Assembly: GCA_964439935.1 (NCBI GenBank)
Contig: CAYTPW010000008.1
Coordinates: forward strand, 82,186-146,185
DNA from: JABMQW01 sp964439935
GTDB taxonomy: Bacteria; Fidelibacterota; Marinisomatia; Marinisomatales; TCS56
Length of the DNA: 64,000 bases
Direction: 5' to 3'
In this document: positions 32,116 through 41,246 of the stretch, one piece after another
Layout of the letters: every line of letters begins with the position of its first letter
Position numbering within the stretch: position 1 is the first letter of the stretch
The notes under the pieces: generated by a model
Database searches by the model: none
What the model saw: the letters and a program-made list of their open reading frames with translations, nothing else
Told to the model about the DNA's origin: nothing
Made by a program: the position numbers and the translations under genes

Positions 32116-35100
32116 CTATTTGATCAAGATTATTTTTCTGGTGTCAACAAATTCAGCCGACTGCATTACAGCCAGGTAAACACCGGAGCTTAAATGTCCT
32201 GCTTCAAAGATCACCTGATGATAACCGGATTCCTGGATTTCATTGACCAGATTGGCCACTTCCTGTCCAAGGAGATTGTAAATCTTCAATGAGACCATCC
32301 CATCATTTGGTATGGCATAACTGATAGTAGTGCTGGGGTTGAACGGATTAGGATAATTCTGTTCCAGCACATACTCCTCAGGCAACCATTCAAAGGATGG
32401 TTTGCTCCAGGCTACCTGTTTGGCTAAACCGCTGTCGTAGATATTGAAGTAGCTATCCAGAGTAACATCACTCTGCTGATCCACTTTTACATCCCAGGCG
32501 TATAGAGCACCGGTAAAATCAACATTCTTATGCAATTCGATCTTATGATCAGGTGCATAGAAATTGGCGAAAACCATACTCTGCTGCTCGACCTTGACCA
32601 CCTTTCGGGGATGCCCGTCGCTATGGCCATCACCATGGTTGTGGCCGTGGCCCGGTTCATCACAGTACCAGCCATAATAATCGTCGTCATCATCATCGTC
32701 ATCATCATTTCCATGTAATCCGCTCACATAAAAGATGATATCAGAGGCATCGATAAAAGCATTGTTGCTGGGACCGATATAGGTCTGTTTTCCATTTTCG
32801 ACTTTTTCTTTGACCCGTATCTCAGCGGCATCATCGAAGTTCAGTTCAGCCCGCTTATCCAGCTTGATGGATTTAACATTGTAGACACCACCGTTGAGAG
32901 TCAGTTCTCCGCCTTTTTTGACCTTGATTTTCCCATAGTCACCAGGTGCTAACGACAGACTCTGATTCTTATTGACGGTTATATTATCTGTTCCAGCCGG
33001 GGCTGATTTGAATGGCGGAAGAGTAGTGAACAGTGGAACATCAATTGGACTGTATTCGTCACCATAGATATCTCCACGATTGTTATCCAGGAAATTGTAA
33101 TACACATCACTGTTGATTACTGTGTTTCTCTGGAGGCTGATACAATTGGCGTGAACCTGATAACCACCTGCGATTTCTACGTCACGGTCAATCCTTAGAT
33201 TGCCGGCAAAACTACAGTTGAATCCGTAACCACCGCCATGGTCGCCGCCACCGTGATCGCTTCCACCATGTCCACCACCACCGTGATCATTACCGTCATT
33301 GTCATCTTGATTATAATCGCAATATATGCTCAAACCATTGACCAGGATATTGCCGGAGAAGACTTGAGTTCTTTTTTTCAATTCAGCCTGCCTGATTCCA
33401 AATACAACCGCATCGGCCAAAACCGGCGTAACATCGACTGTTACCGCAATTTCATGGGTAACACTGGCACCCCAGTGATCAGTGGCCGTTAACTCAATGA
33501 TAGTTACACCAAGATCAAGGGCGCTCACGTTGATTAATGAGCCGCTCAATGCGACACTTGCAGCTGAACCGTTTGAATTGGTGAAACTATAAGTTAGCAC
33601 ATCATAGATATCCACGTCGGTAAAGACTGCAGCCAGGTCGAACTCGGTGCTCAGGAATTCATCCCCGAACGACAATTGAAAATCGCTGATCGCATTTACA
33701 ACCGTCGGAGCTGTGTTAAATACTTCAACTATCCGATCTATTGAACTGAAATTTCCACCTGCATCTGTGGCGGTGTAGGTCAGGGTATCTGATCCCGGAG
33801 CGTTAATATTAACCGTGCCGGTTACTTCCACAGTTACCGCTGAGCCACAGGCATCTACTGTTTCATATCCAGCTTCAGTATAGGTCAGGTAAAGACCGAG
33901 GTTCATGGGATTATCACCCAGCAGTGTAATGACAGGAGGTTCTGTATCAAATGCTACCGTTACAAGTACTTCATCACTGGAAGAATCGAATCCATCGCTT
34001 ACCGTTAGTGCGTAGGTATAGCTACCTTCAACCAGACTGGCTGTGAAAGATGCGGTAGTACTAACTTCTGAGCCATTCAGGCTCCAGCTGTATGTCAGAG
34101 CATCACCGTCAGAATCACTGGAAGCTGAACCGTTCAGCGTGACATCAACACTGCCAATCACACATTCAATGGTTTGATCGTCTCCAGCTGCTGCTACTGG
34201 CGCAGTATTGATGACCGTAACAACACGTTCAACGATCGTTTCGTTACCAGCAGAATCTGTGGCAGTGTAGGTCAAAGTATAGGCGGCGGGGATTTCTACA
34301 TTCACCGTTCCGCTCACTTCAACAATTACCGTTGAGCTACAAGCATCTGATGTTTCATATCCAGCCTCATCATAGGCATTATGAATATTCAGGTTTAAAG
34401 GATTGTCACCAAGCAGTGTTAGCGTTGGAGGCTCAGTGTCCGCTACAATGGATATGGCAACCTCATCCGAGTTAGTTTCGCCGTTTCCATCATCTACGGT
34501 CAGGGTGTAGGTATAGCTCCCGGCAGCCAGACTGGTTGTAAAAGCTGCTGCGGTACTTACTTCAGAGCCAGCCAATTTCCAGCTGTATGTCAAAGCATCG
34601 CCGTCGGGATCCGATGAAGCAGAGCCGTCCAAGGTAACTTCCTGCGAGCCAACAACACAAGTGAATGACTGGTCATCGCCTGCAACAGCTACAGGTGCTG
34701 CATTAACCGGAGGCGTAACATTATCAAAATCATCTTCAATTTCTGTCGGGGTAAAGGCATGGTTGTACAGGCGAACATCATCTATTGAGCCCACCCAGTT
34801 TTCTATACCGTCATTCCGACCACCAATTCGCAGAGAACCTGCGTTGTCAACATTACCCTGATAAGCGGTTGGATCGAATGTGTATGTCTGTGTTCCATCT
34901 ACTGTGATATATCCGCCTGTTGGGTTATCACGATCAATGGTGAAAACGATATGGTGCCACTGGTTATCAGCAATATTTATGGGAGATATCCAGTTGGTGT
35001 AACTGTTCCCGACATTTATCTGAGCACCTACAAAACCATCATTTATTGTGTAAACAACATAGCCTCTCCAGCCATCGTTGGGATCGCGTTTGTCTAACAG

Positions 35101-38100
35101 TGTTTCAATACCACTAGCTCCAGAGAGTTTAGCCCACATAACAATAGCCAGATCCCCGCTACCAATATCTAGAGTAGGATTATCTGGAATTTCCATCCAG
35201 TTAGAGCCGGTAAATTCGAAACCCTGACCATCAGCACCTATTCCATAAGTAACCGCACCACTTCCCGCTGAAGAAACATCGTTATTGTTCAATGTTTCAT
35301 CAACACCATTTCCTTCCGCTTTCCAATAGGCGATCAAAGGATCGATAATAGAGATCACGATATCATCGCTGTCCGTTCCGCCATTTCCATCATCGACTGT
35401 TAAGGTGAAGGTGTGAACGCCAATTCCAAGAGTCGTTTGGAATGATTCATCCTGGGATTCTTCTACTCCGTTTAACATCCAGCTGTAAGATAGGTTATCA
35501 CCATCACCATCAGATGAACCGGCACCAGACAATGAAACAGTTTCGCTGCCCGTGAGGCTTTCTATCAACTGGTCTTCGCCAGCGTCTGCTATTGGGGCTT
35601 CGTTTTCAAGCCCAACAGTCTGTCCATTCAAGACAACCAGTGCCACATGCAGGTTGTTTCCAGTCGGACAATCATCAACCTGTGTAACCACAACGCGGTT
35701 TTCACCTTCTGCAACATAGGATGCCAGGTTCGCGGTTCCTGTGCCTCCAAGGAATACATAGCTACCTGCTATTACAAGACCACCAGGGTAGTCCGCATTG
35801 AAAATTGTAACACGTCCACCATCATCAATTCCTGAAAATTCAATAGTGAATTGTGTAATACTTGCACCAATGGGCACGTTTACAAAGGTCTGGAAATATG
35901 TATAGTCCACGGCCTCTAGGCAGTAGCCTGGAAGTATGGATGTTTCTGAAAACCCAACAACATTGGGATCTGGAGCAGGTTCCCAGTTAGAATCAGATGT
36001 CAAGGGGACAGAAGCATTGGCATAGGCCCCAAGTTCTCCGTGGCTTGACAGCGGGCTATCAAGCAGGGACCAGCCCTGACCACGGTTCATTTGCCACGGG
36101 GTTCTGACTATATCAGCCTGGGGCAAACCGCTTACCACAGAAACAGAAACTGTATCTGTGGCTGAATCTGTACCATCGCTAACTGTCAGAGCAATACCAT
36201 GATAACCCCAACCAAGTGCAACAGTTGGAGATACACCTGTTGCGGTACCAAATGCACCATCCCAGGTATATGTCAAAGGATCGCCATCAGCGTCAGAGGA
36301 GCTTGAACCATCAAGTGTTACAGCTACTGTTCCACTCTGAATAGTGAAGTCCTGATCTGCACCGGCATCTGCTACTGGCAGTGTGTTGGGTGGGGCTGGA
36401 CACCAGGGAGCGCTAGTGACAGTTTGAGAACCACTGATGGTGGCGGTACTTACATCTCCACTTACTTCGTTAGTAATGTCAAAGAAAGAGTTGTCCTGTA
36501 TCTGGGCATTATTGGCATACTGGATATGAATACCTGTTCCGGCATTAGCAAAACTGCTGTTGCGGACAGTGTGTCCTGATCCTCGATTAAGGTTTACGCC
36601 AAGGTCACCGCAGGTTTCCAGGCTGTCAACAACGATGTTGGAAGTATTCCAGCCCACATAAACACCTGTTCCGCCATCACCAACGATGTTCAGGTTTTCG
36701 ATAGTTGTATTAGCGGAATATTCAATGCTGAAGGCGGTAGCAGCATCAGCCAAATCCCAAATGTTTGTACTTAAATCATAGGTTTTGTTACTTGCGCTGC
36801 GCAGATAGATCCCGTGGCCCGAGCCGGTAAAATCGTTACCGGAAATCTGATTTGGCCCTCCGAAGCTGGCAATCGCCCAACTGGCAGAACCGGTGAAATC
36901 ATTATCAGTGATCGTCCAGCTCACATTATTACAATTATGGGCGTTGGAGCTGATCCCAGATCCGTTATTACTCAGATCATTCCCATGGATAACATTTTGG
37001 TGGTTGGTTCCCTGAGTGTAAATACCAGTACTGAAACCACTCAAGATGTTATTTGAGAAGGTAGAATAATGAACTGTATTTAATGATAACCCTTGTTTAG
37101 TTGATATATCAACACCAGCAGCGTATAGAGCGGGGAAGTCCCAGCCATCGATATTAATATAAAATGAGTTACTAAATGATAGTATCAGCCCGGTATGATC
37201 TCCGAATGTGTTCTTGTTAGGACCGGTTGAACCCTGCCAGGTCATTACGAATGGATTGCTGGCGCCGGGGTTATGGCCGTCCAGGGCTAATGCATAGGCA
37301 GCACCGGTGAAGTCATTGCCGTCCAGTTCAGCCAGTGTGCCGCGGAACTGCATGGCCCAGCCGGCTGTGCCGGTGAAATCATTATTGGTAACGGTCCAGT
37401 GCAGGTTGTTGCCATAATGATGGGAGGCAATACCAGTATTAGTGCCGCTGAAGTCGTTATTGTTAACCGTGTCACGCTGTCCGGCACCGGAGGTATAAAT
37501 ACCTGTTCCGAAGCCGCTGAAATCATTATTGGCAAAATTGGAGTAGTGAACAGTATTGAGGTTCAGTCCCTGTTTAGTGGCGATATCTACGCTGGAGTCC
37601 CAGAGCGTGGTGAAGTCCCAGCCGCTGATATCAATATAAAATGAATTGGCCAATTGGATAACGGCCTGGGTATGACCACCAAAGGTGTTCTTGTTAGGAC
37701 CGGTTGAACCCTGCCAGGTCATTACGAATGGATTGCTGGCGCCGGGGTTATGGCCGTCCAGGGCTAATGCATAGGCAGCACCGGTGAAGTCATTGCCGTC
37801 CAGTTCAGCCAGTGTGCCGCGGAACTGCATGGCCCAGCCGGCTGTGCCGGTGAAATCATTATTGGTAACGGTCCAGTGCAGGTTGTTGCCATAATGATGG
37901 GAGGCAATACCAGTATTAGTGCCGCTGAAGTCGTTATTGTTAACCGTATTGTTCGATCCTGCCCCAGCGGTGTAAATACCTATATTAAGACCGGAGAAGG
38001 AAGTATTCTGGACAGTTGAGTTGCTGGAGTTATTAAGCGAAACACCAGTGCCCTGGCCAGCAGCAGAACTGATAACCGTAACATTCTGGATTGTGACGCC

Positions 38101-38361
38101 ATGATAATTGGCGACATCAACACCAGTGTTATTTCCGTTAACTGTAATAGTGAAACCGGCACCGTCAATGGTAATATTACTTGCACCCACTCTGAGGGCC
38201 GGACCGCTATAACCAGACGCATCCAGGTCAGCTGTTAGGGTAAGATCGGTGGTGATAACATCACCCGGGTTAACCTGGGCCTGACTTATGGTTGGGATTA
38301 AAACAAGCAGCAATGTTGTTACTAGATAACTACAAAGTTTGGTATTATTTTTCAATTTCAT
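32116..38361 (-). CDS. Giant secreted beta-helix/PKD/LamG surface protein with type IX sorting tail
   Basis: A 2081-residue secreted protein with a signal peptide (LVTTLLLVLIPTISQAQ). Domains in order: a right-handed beta-helix (about 30-640) of NNDFTG / GNDFTG rungs; PKD (about 657-745); a jellyroll-like region; PKD (about 920-1005); a LamG/concanavalin module starting IAYWKAEGNGVDET (about 1005-1214); then PKD, DUF5011/HYR-like, PKD, DUF5011/HYR-like, and a cadherin-like module to about 1640. A His/Gly/Asp-rich insert (about 1687-1715), a second beta-solenoid-like region, an Asp-run plus His-rich insert (about 1884-1920) and the tail follow. The tail (1994-2081: LEQNYPNPFNPSTTISY, NLLGQEVANL, HLSSGVYLAV, KIILIK) is the type A sorting signal of type IX secretion. 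Likely an adhesin or polysaccharide-binding exoprotein. GGAG lies 7 bases before the ATG. Confidence 0.92.
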   Translation of the reverse strand: MKLKNNTKLCSYLVTTLLLVLIPTISQAQVNPGDVITTDLTLTADLDASGYSGPALRVGASNITIDGAGFTITVNGNNTGVDVANYHGVTIQNVTVISSAAGQGTGVSLNNSSNSTVQNTSFSGLNIGIYTAGAGSNNTVNNNDFSGTNTGIASHHYGNNLHWTVTNNDFTGTAGWAMQFRGTLAELDGNDFTGAAYALALDGHNPGASNPFVMTWQGSTGPNKNTFGGHTQAVIQLANSFYIDISGWDFTTLWDSSVDIATKQGLNLNTVHYSNFANNDFSGFGTGIYTSGAGQRDTVNNNDFSGTNTGIASHHYGNNLHWTVTNNDFTGTAGWAMQFRGTLAELDGNDFTGAAYALALDGHNPGASNPFVMTWQGSTGPNKNTFGDHTGLILSFSNSFYINIDGWDFPALYAAGVDISTKQGLSLNTVHYSTFSNNILSGFSTGIYTQGTNHQNVIHGNDLSNNGSGISSNAHNCNNVSWTITDNDFTGSASWAIASFGGPNQISGNDFTGSGHGIYLRSASNKTYDLSTNIWDLADAATAFSIEYSANTTIENLNIVGDGGTGVYVGWNTSNIVVDSLETCGDLGVNLNRGSGHTVRNSSFANAGTGIHIQYANNAQIQDNSFFDITNEVSGDVSTATISGSQTVTSAPWCPAPPNTLPVADAGADQDFTIQSGTVAVTLDGSSSSDADGDPLTYTWDGAFGTATGVSPTVALGWGYHGIALTVSDGTDSATDTVSVSVVSGLPQADIVRTPWQMNRGQGWSLLDSPLSSHGELGAYANASVPLTSDSNWEPAPDPNVVGFSETSILPGYCLEAVDYTYFQTFVNVPIGASITQFTIEFSGIDDGGRVTIFNADYPGGLVIAGSYVFLGGTGTANLASYVAEGENRVVVTQVDDCPTGNNLHVALVVLNGQTVGLENEAPIADAGEDQLIESLTGSETVSLSGAGSSDGDGDNLSYSWMLNGVEESQDESFQTTLGIGVHTFTLTVDDGNGGTDSDDIVISIIDPLIAYWKAEGNGVDETLNNNDVSSAGSGAVTYGIGADGQGFEFTGSNWMEIPDNPTLDIGSGDLAIVMWAKLSGASGIETLLDKRDPNDGWRGYVVYTINDGFVGAQINVGNSYTNWISPINIADNQWHHIVFTIDRDNPTGGYITVDGTQTYTFDPTAYQGNVDNAGSLRIGGRNDGIENWVGSIDDVRLYNHAFTPTEIEDDFDNVTPPVNAAPVAVAGDDQSFTCVVGSQEVTLDGSASSDPDGDALTYSWKLAGSEVSTAAAFTTSLAAGSYTYTLTVDDGNGETNSDEVAISIVADTEPPTLTLLGDNPLNLNIHNAYDEAGYETSDACSSTVIVEVSGTVNVEIPAAYTLTYTATDSAGNETIVERVVTVINTAPVAAAGDDQTIECVIGSVDVTLNGSASSDSDGDALTYSWSLNGSEVSTTASFTASLVEGSYTYALTVSDGFDSSSDEVLVTVAFDTEPPVITLLGDNPMNLGLYLTYTEAGYETVDACGSAVTVEVTGTVNINAPGSDTLTYTATDAGGNFSSIDRIVEVFNTAPTVVNAISDFQLSFGDEFLSTEFDLAAVFTDVDIYDVLTYSFTNSNGSAASVALSGSLINVSALDLGVTIIELTATDHWGASVTHEIAVTVDVTPVLADAVVFGIRQAELKKRTQVFSGNILVNGLSIYCDYNQDDNDGNDHGGGGHGGSDHGGGDHGGGYGFNCSFAGNLRIDRDVEIAGGYQVHANCISLQRNTVINSDVYYNFLDNNRGDIYGDEYSPIDVPLFTTLPPFKSAPAGTDNITVNKNQSLSLAPGDYGKIKVKKGGELTLNGGVYNVKSIKLDKRAELNFDDAAEIRVKEKVENGKQTYIGPSNNAFIDASDIIFYVSGLHGNDDDDDDDDDYYGWYCDEPGHGHNHGDGHSDGHPRKVVKVEQQSMVFANFYAPDHKIELHKNVDFTGALYAWDVKVDQQSDVTLDSYFNIYDSGLAKQVAWSKPSFEWLPEEYVLEQNYPNPFNPSTTISYAIPNDGMVSLKIYNLLGQEVANLVNEIQESGYHQVIFEAGHLSSGVYLAVMQSAEFVDTRKIILIK
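37208..37947 (-). repeat. Exact 263-bp tandem repeat within the beta-helix
   Basis: 37208-37470 and 37685-37947 are identical over 263 bp, at a period of 477 bp (159 codons). Similarity continues between the copies with some changes, so the whole period was duplicated. It encodes the rungs NNDFSGTNTGIASHHYG to GPNKNTFG twice. A third, more diverged period lies toward the C-terminal side. Confidence 0.92.
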
Positions 38362-39211
38362 GTTGTACTCCTACTACTCATTGTTGATTTCTTGTACGAT
38401 ATTGAGACTAAATCTCATTAACAGTATAGGTCTATTACCGAATGTAAGTCAAGTGTTATGTTGAACTATAACAACAATATAAGAAGATAACAATCTCCTC
38501 TTTTCGTGTTTTACTCACTATGGCAGATGGCTTTTTCATCTTCTACTATTCCCTCCAATAGTTACTAATATAGAATTGCATTTATTTCTTCTCATCCTGC
38601 TTTTTAAAAATGAATTGTTTTAATATCTTTAACTGGGTTTGAGCCTTTTTTATGATACTTGGATTAGGTTGATCAATCGTAGAATTAGTTTCAACCTGTT
38701 TTCCATCGTGAATATTGGGTGTTAATGATCGGGATTTAGAACCGAGGTTCCCTGCATCAACGATATCTTCCCTCTTCTCATTTTCTATACCAGCCATATG
38801 TCGCGTGTTACTTTTCATGTGGTCAGAAATTATTGCGAAATCAACAAAAGGAGACCATATGAAAACCACTATTGACCTTATGAAAACCACTATACTTTAT
38901 GTAATTATGTGATTGTGATCGCACTCTATAAGACCCATATGTCGAGCATTTCCTCATCATGCGGGCAGAAATTGTTGTGAAATCAACAATAGGAGACTTA
39001 ATGAATACCACTATTGACCTTGTGAAAAACACTATACTTTTTAAATACGCGATGGGGAGCACGTTTTCCCAAGAAATGGGAATTATATTAATTAAAAAAT
39101 ATATATTAGTGCGTTGGGGTGTTAATCTGCCGGGGAATCAGGGTGTTAAAATTATAGTACTAAATTCCAAACATTTGGAGCTGACTACAAACCTTAACTT
39201 CTAGAAACTAA
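38362..39211. other. 850-bp spacer with duplicated unit and no firm gene
   Basis: Besides the 142-bp duplication, the stretch has no gene I would defend. A minus-strand frame at 38582-38890 (102 codons, Lys/Glu-rich second half) starts inside the repeat and is probably non-coding or a remnant. The promoter and GGAG ribosome site of the giant surface protein lie at 38362-38480, where the sequence becomes AT-rich. Confidence 0.5.
38822..39044 (+). repeat. Duplicated 142-bp unit with ribosome-site and mini-ORF
   Basis: Two direct copies, about 80 bp well conserved: 38822-38902 and 38965-39044, at a 142-bp offset. Each has CAGAAATT-TTG-GAAATCAACAA-AGGAGAC, then ATG and a short frame (MKTTIDLMKTTIL, 17 codons, from 38859; MNTTIDLVKNTIL from 39001, which runs on to 39202). 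Inside copy 1 the 14 bp ATGAAAACCACTAT is itself repeated. The preceding bases (CCATATGTCG) match as well. On the minus strand, frames from 38582 and 38841 share the same encoded repeat. I read the unit as a decayed duplication. Confidence 0.7.
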
Positions 39212-40987
39212 CTATATTTCCGATATAAATTTTATGAGATTGACACCCGGGAGGACGTTCAATTTTTTTCTCAACTGGGATCGATAAACCTCAATCGTTT
39301 TTACAGTCAGATTGGTTAAACTGGCTATTTCTTTCGAAGAAAGATTGAGTTTGAGAAAAGCACAAATTTTTAGTTCTCGCGGTGACAGGTCTGGATATTT
39401 TTCTGTTAGTTTCCGGTAAAAATTTTTGTGTACTTCCCGGAACCATATCTCAAATTCATCCCATTCTCTTCCAGGAGTTACCTGTTTTTCCAGCTGATAG
39501 ATAACCTGCCGGATAACTGACTTTTCTTTGGTATCAATGGTTGCATAGTGCTGTTGTAGTTTAGCGATAATGGTTAACAAGAATTCCTTTCTCTGAGCCA
39601 TGAACATGGCCTGGGTAGTCAACTCCTTATCCCTTTCTTCCAAACTTCTTTGCAGTTCATCCTCTGCCTGCTTGCGCTCGGTAATGTTTTTACTAACCGC
39701 AAACAATACATTTTTATCACCTAACTTGATAGAATACCCGCTGATATCAACTGGGAAAACTGTACCGTCTTTTTTCTGATGATAGCGGATCGGGACGTGT
39801 ACCTCACCAGCTTCATGAATTCTATCAATAGATGAGGCTGATTCCTTAATCTCGGCACTGAATTTCAAACATGACATGCCTATTAATTCAGTCTTATTGT
39901 AGCCATACATAATTGATGTAGCTTGATTGGCATCCAAAATATTGGTGGTGTCTGGGTCATATATGAATATGGCATCTGATTCTCTTTCAAAAAGAGTTTT
40001 ATACTTTTCTTCGGACTCTTTAAGCTCCCGAGTTCTTATTTCAACTTTCTCTGCCAACGATTCATATGACCTTGAAAGCTGATTTGCCATTATGTTAAAA
40101 CTATCAGCAACATGAGATAGTTCATCACTGCCTTTAATATTGATAACTTGCTTTAAATTACCCTCCGTCATTTTCAGCGCTGCCTGATTAATTTTATCCA
40201 AGCGACTAGTGATATCGCGCGTGATAAAATAAGTTAGTATAGCGCCAAATACCATAGTCAAGGAGAATAATATTAAAGCGGTGGACCGGGTACTGTTGGC
40301 AATGGCTGAAGATTCTTTGTTTAGCACCATCGCCTTATTTGCAGCATAATTCACCAATTCCTCAACTTCAGTGATTAGCAAATCAACATAATTTTGTCCT
40401 TCAGTCTGGGTTATTCGCTGAGCTTCTATATTATTTCCGGATTTCGCTAAAGCAATAACCCGCTGACGGATAGGTTCCCATCCCAGAAAAGTTTCGTGCA
40501 CATTCGCTGCCAGCTCCTGGCCAGCCTCACCAAGGATCCGCATATGAATAATGTCAAATAATCGTATTACCTCTTCCTGACCAGAAGTTACCTTTTTATT
40601 ATATTGATTTCGTATTTCATCATTTTCAGCCAGAGTGACGTCCTTCATCGAGCGATGCATTTCTACAATTTCGACCTCGATTAATGTAGCAGATCGCGTT
40701 ACAACTAATGGATGATCGTGAGTCAATTTAATATTTGTATTTAGAGAAATAATGCTATTCAGAAATATGATGATTGCACAAGCTAGTATTGTGCCCACTA
40801 TCCCAAATCCGATATAAGTCTTTTTACTGATCCCCCATTTCACGGGAATTCTCGGGGGCTGAATAAAAGAATCCATATGAGATCGCTTCAAGTCCGCAGT
40901 TTCAACTTCGCTAATAAGCTCACGAGTGTTATTAATTTCTTCAAGTAATTGGTTTTTGGTCTTTGATTGATCTGATTTCATTTTCAC
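39212..40987 (-). CDS. Membrane-bound HAMP-PAS-LuxR transcription regulator
   Basis: A 591-residue one-component regulator. A charged N terminus is followed by a membrane helix (about 55-75), an extracytoplasmic four-helix-type sensor (about 80-225, with SATLIEVEIVEMHRSM), a second helix (about 230-250), and HAMP (SRLDKINQAALKMTEGNL). A coiled coil leads to a PAS domain (about 330-450: ESDAIFIYDPDTTNILDANQ, SCLKFSAEI and GYSIKLGDKNVLFAV). The C-terminal part is a LuxR-type helix-turn-helix (PDLSPRELKICAFLKLNLSSKE, TNLTVKTIEVYRSQLRKKL). No kinase domain is present, so sensing and DNA binding appear to be joined in one membrane protein. It faces the giant surface protein across the duplicated unit and shares its strand. 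Confidence 0.88.
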   Translation of the reverse strand: MKMKSDQSKTKNQLLEEINNTRELISEVETADLKRSHMDSFIQPPRIPVKWGISKKTYIGFGIVGTILACAIIIFLNSIISLNTNIKLTHDHPLVVTRSATLIEVEIVEMHRSMKDVTLAENDEIRNQYNKKVTSGQEEVIRLFDIIHMRILGEAGQELAANVHETFLGWEPIRQRVIALAKSGNNIEAQRITQTEGQNYVDLLITEVEELVNYAANKAMVLNKESSAIANSTRSTALILFSLTMVFGAILTYFITRDITSRLDKINQAALKMTEGNLKQVINIKGSDELSHVADSFNIMANQLSRSYESLAEKVEIRTRELKESEEKYKTLFERESDAIFIYDPDTTNILDANQATSIMYGYNKTELIGMSCLKFSAEIKESASSIDRIHEAGEVHVPIRYHQKKDGTVFPVDISGYSIKLGDKNVLFAVSKNITERKQAEDELQRSLEERDKELTTQAMFMAQRKEFLLTIIAKLQQHYATIDTKEKSVIRQVIYQLEKQVTPGREWDEFEIWFREVHKNFYRKLTEKYPDLSPRELKICAFLKLNLSSKEIASLTNLTVKTIEVYRSQLRKKLNVLPGVNLIKFISEI

Positions 40988-41246
40988 TCAGGTGGAATAA
41001 TGGTTGGTTGATGGAATGTAGATAAAATTGGATAATAGTAGACTCATATCTAGTAAAATTTAATTGAACAGCGTTCACAAACCCAGCTATTAGTGGACGG
41101 ACTATTGGGTATTAGCTAATTGGTTAATGTGCACCTACAGCCCAGATCTTCATGATAATCCCAAGACCCTGTTTACTTAACCTTCCGACTCAGCATTAAC
41201 CGTATTGCTAAGCGATGGAACTTTAATTCCATCCAGTCTCAATTAT

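Noticed and set aside
32682..32720. Frames on both strands over the Asp-run (GAT/GAC) and His/Gly stretches
   Set aside because: They are reverse readings of the low-complexity codons in the surface protein.
37208..37947. Insertion sequence
   Set aside because: The identical stretches lie inside one open reading frame and encode beta-helix rungs; no transposase or terminal repeats.
38582..38890. Minus-strand frame of 102 codons with a Lys/Glu-rich second half
   Set aside because: It starts inside the duplicated unit, has a mirrored partner in the second copy, and shows no family or ribosome site, so I treat it as a by-product of the repeat.
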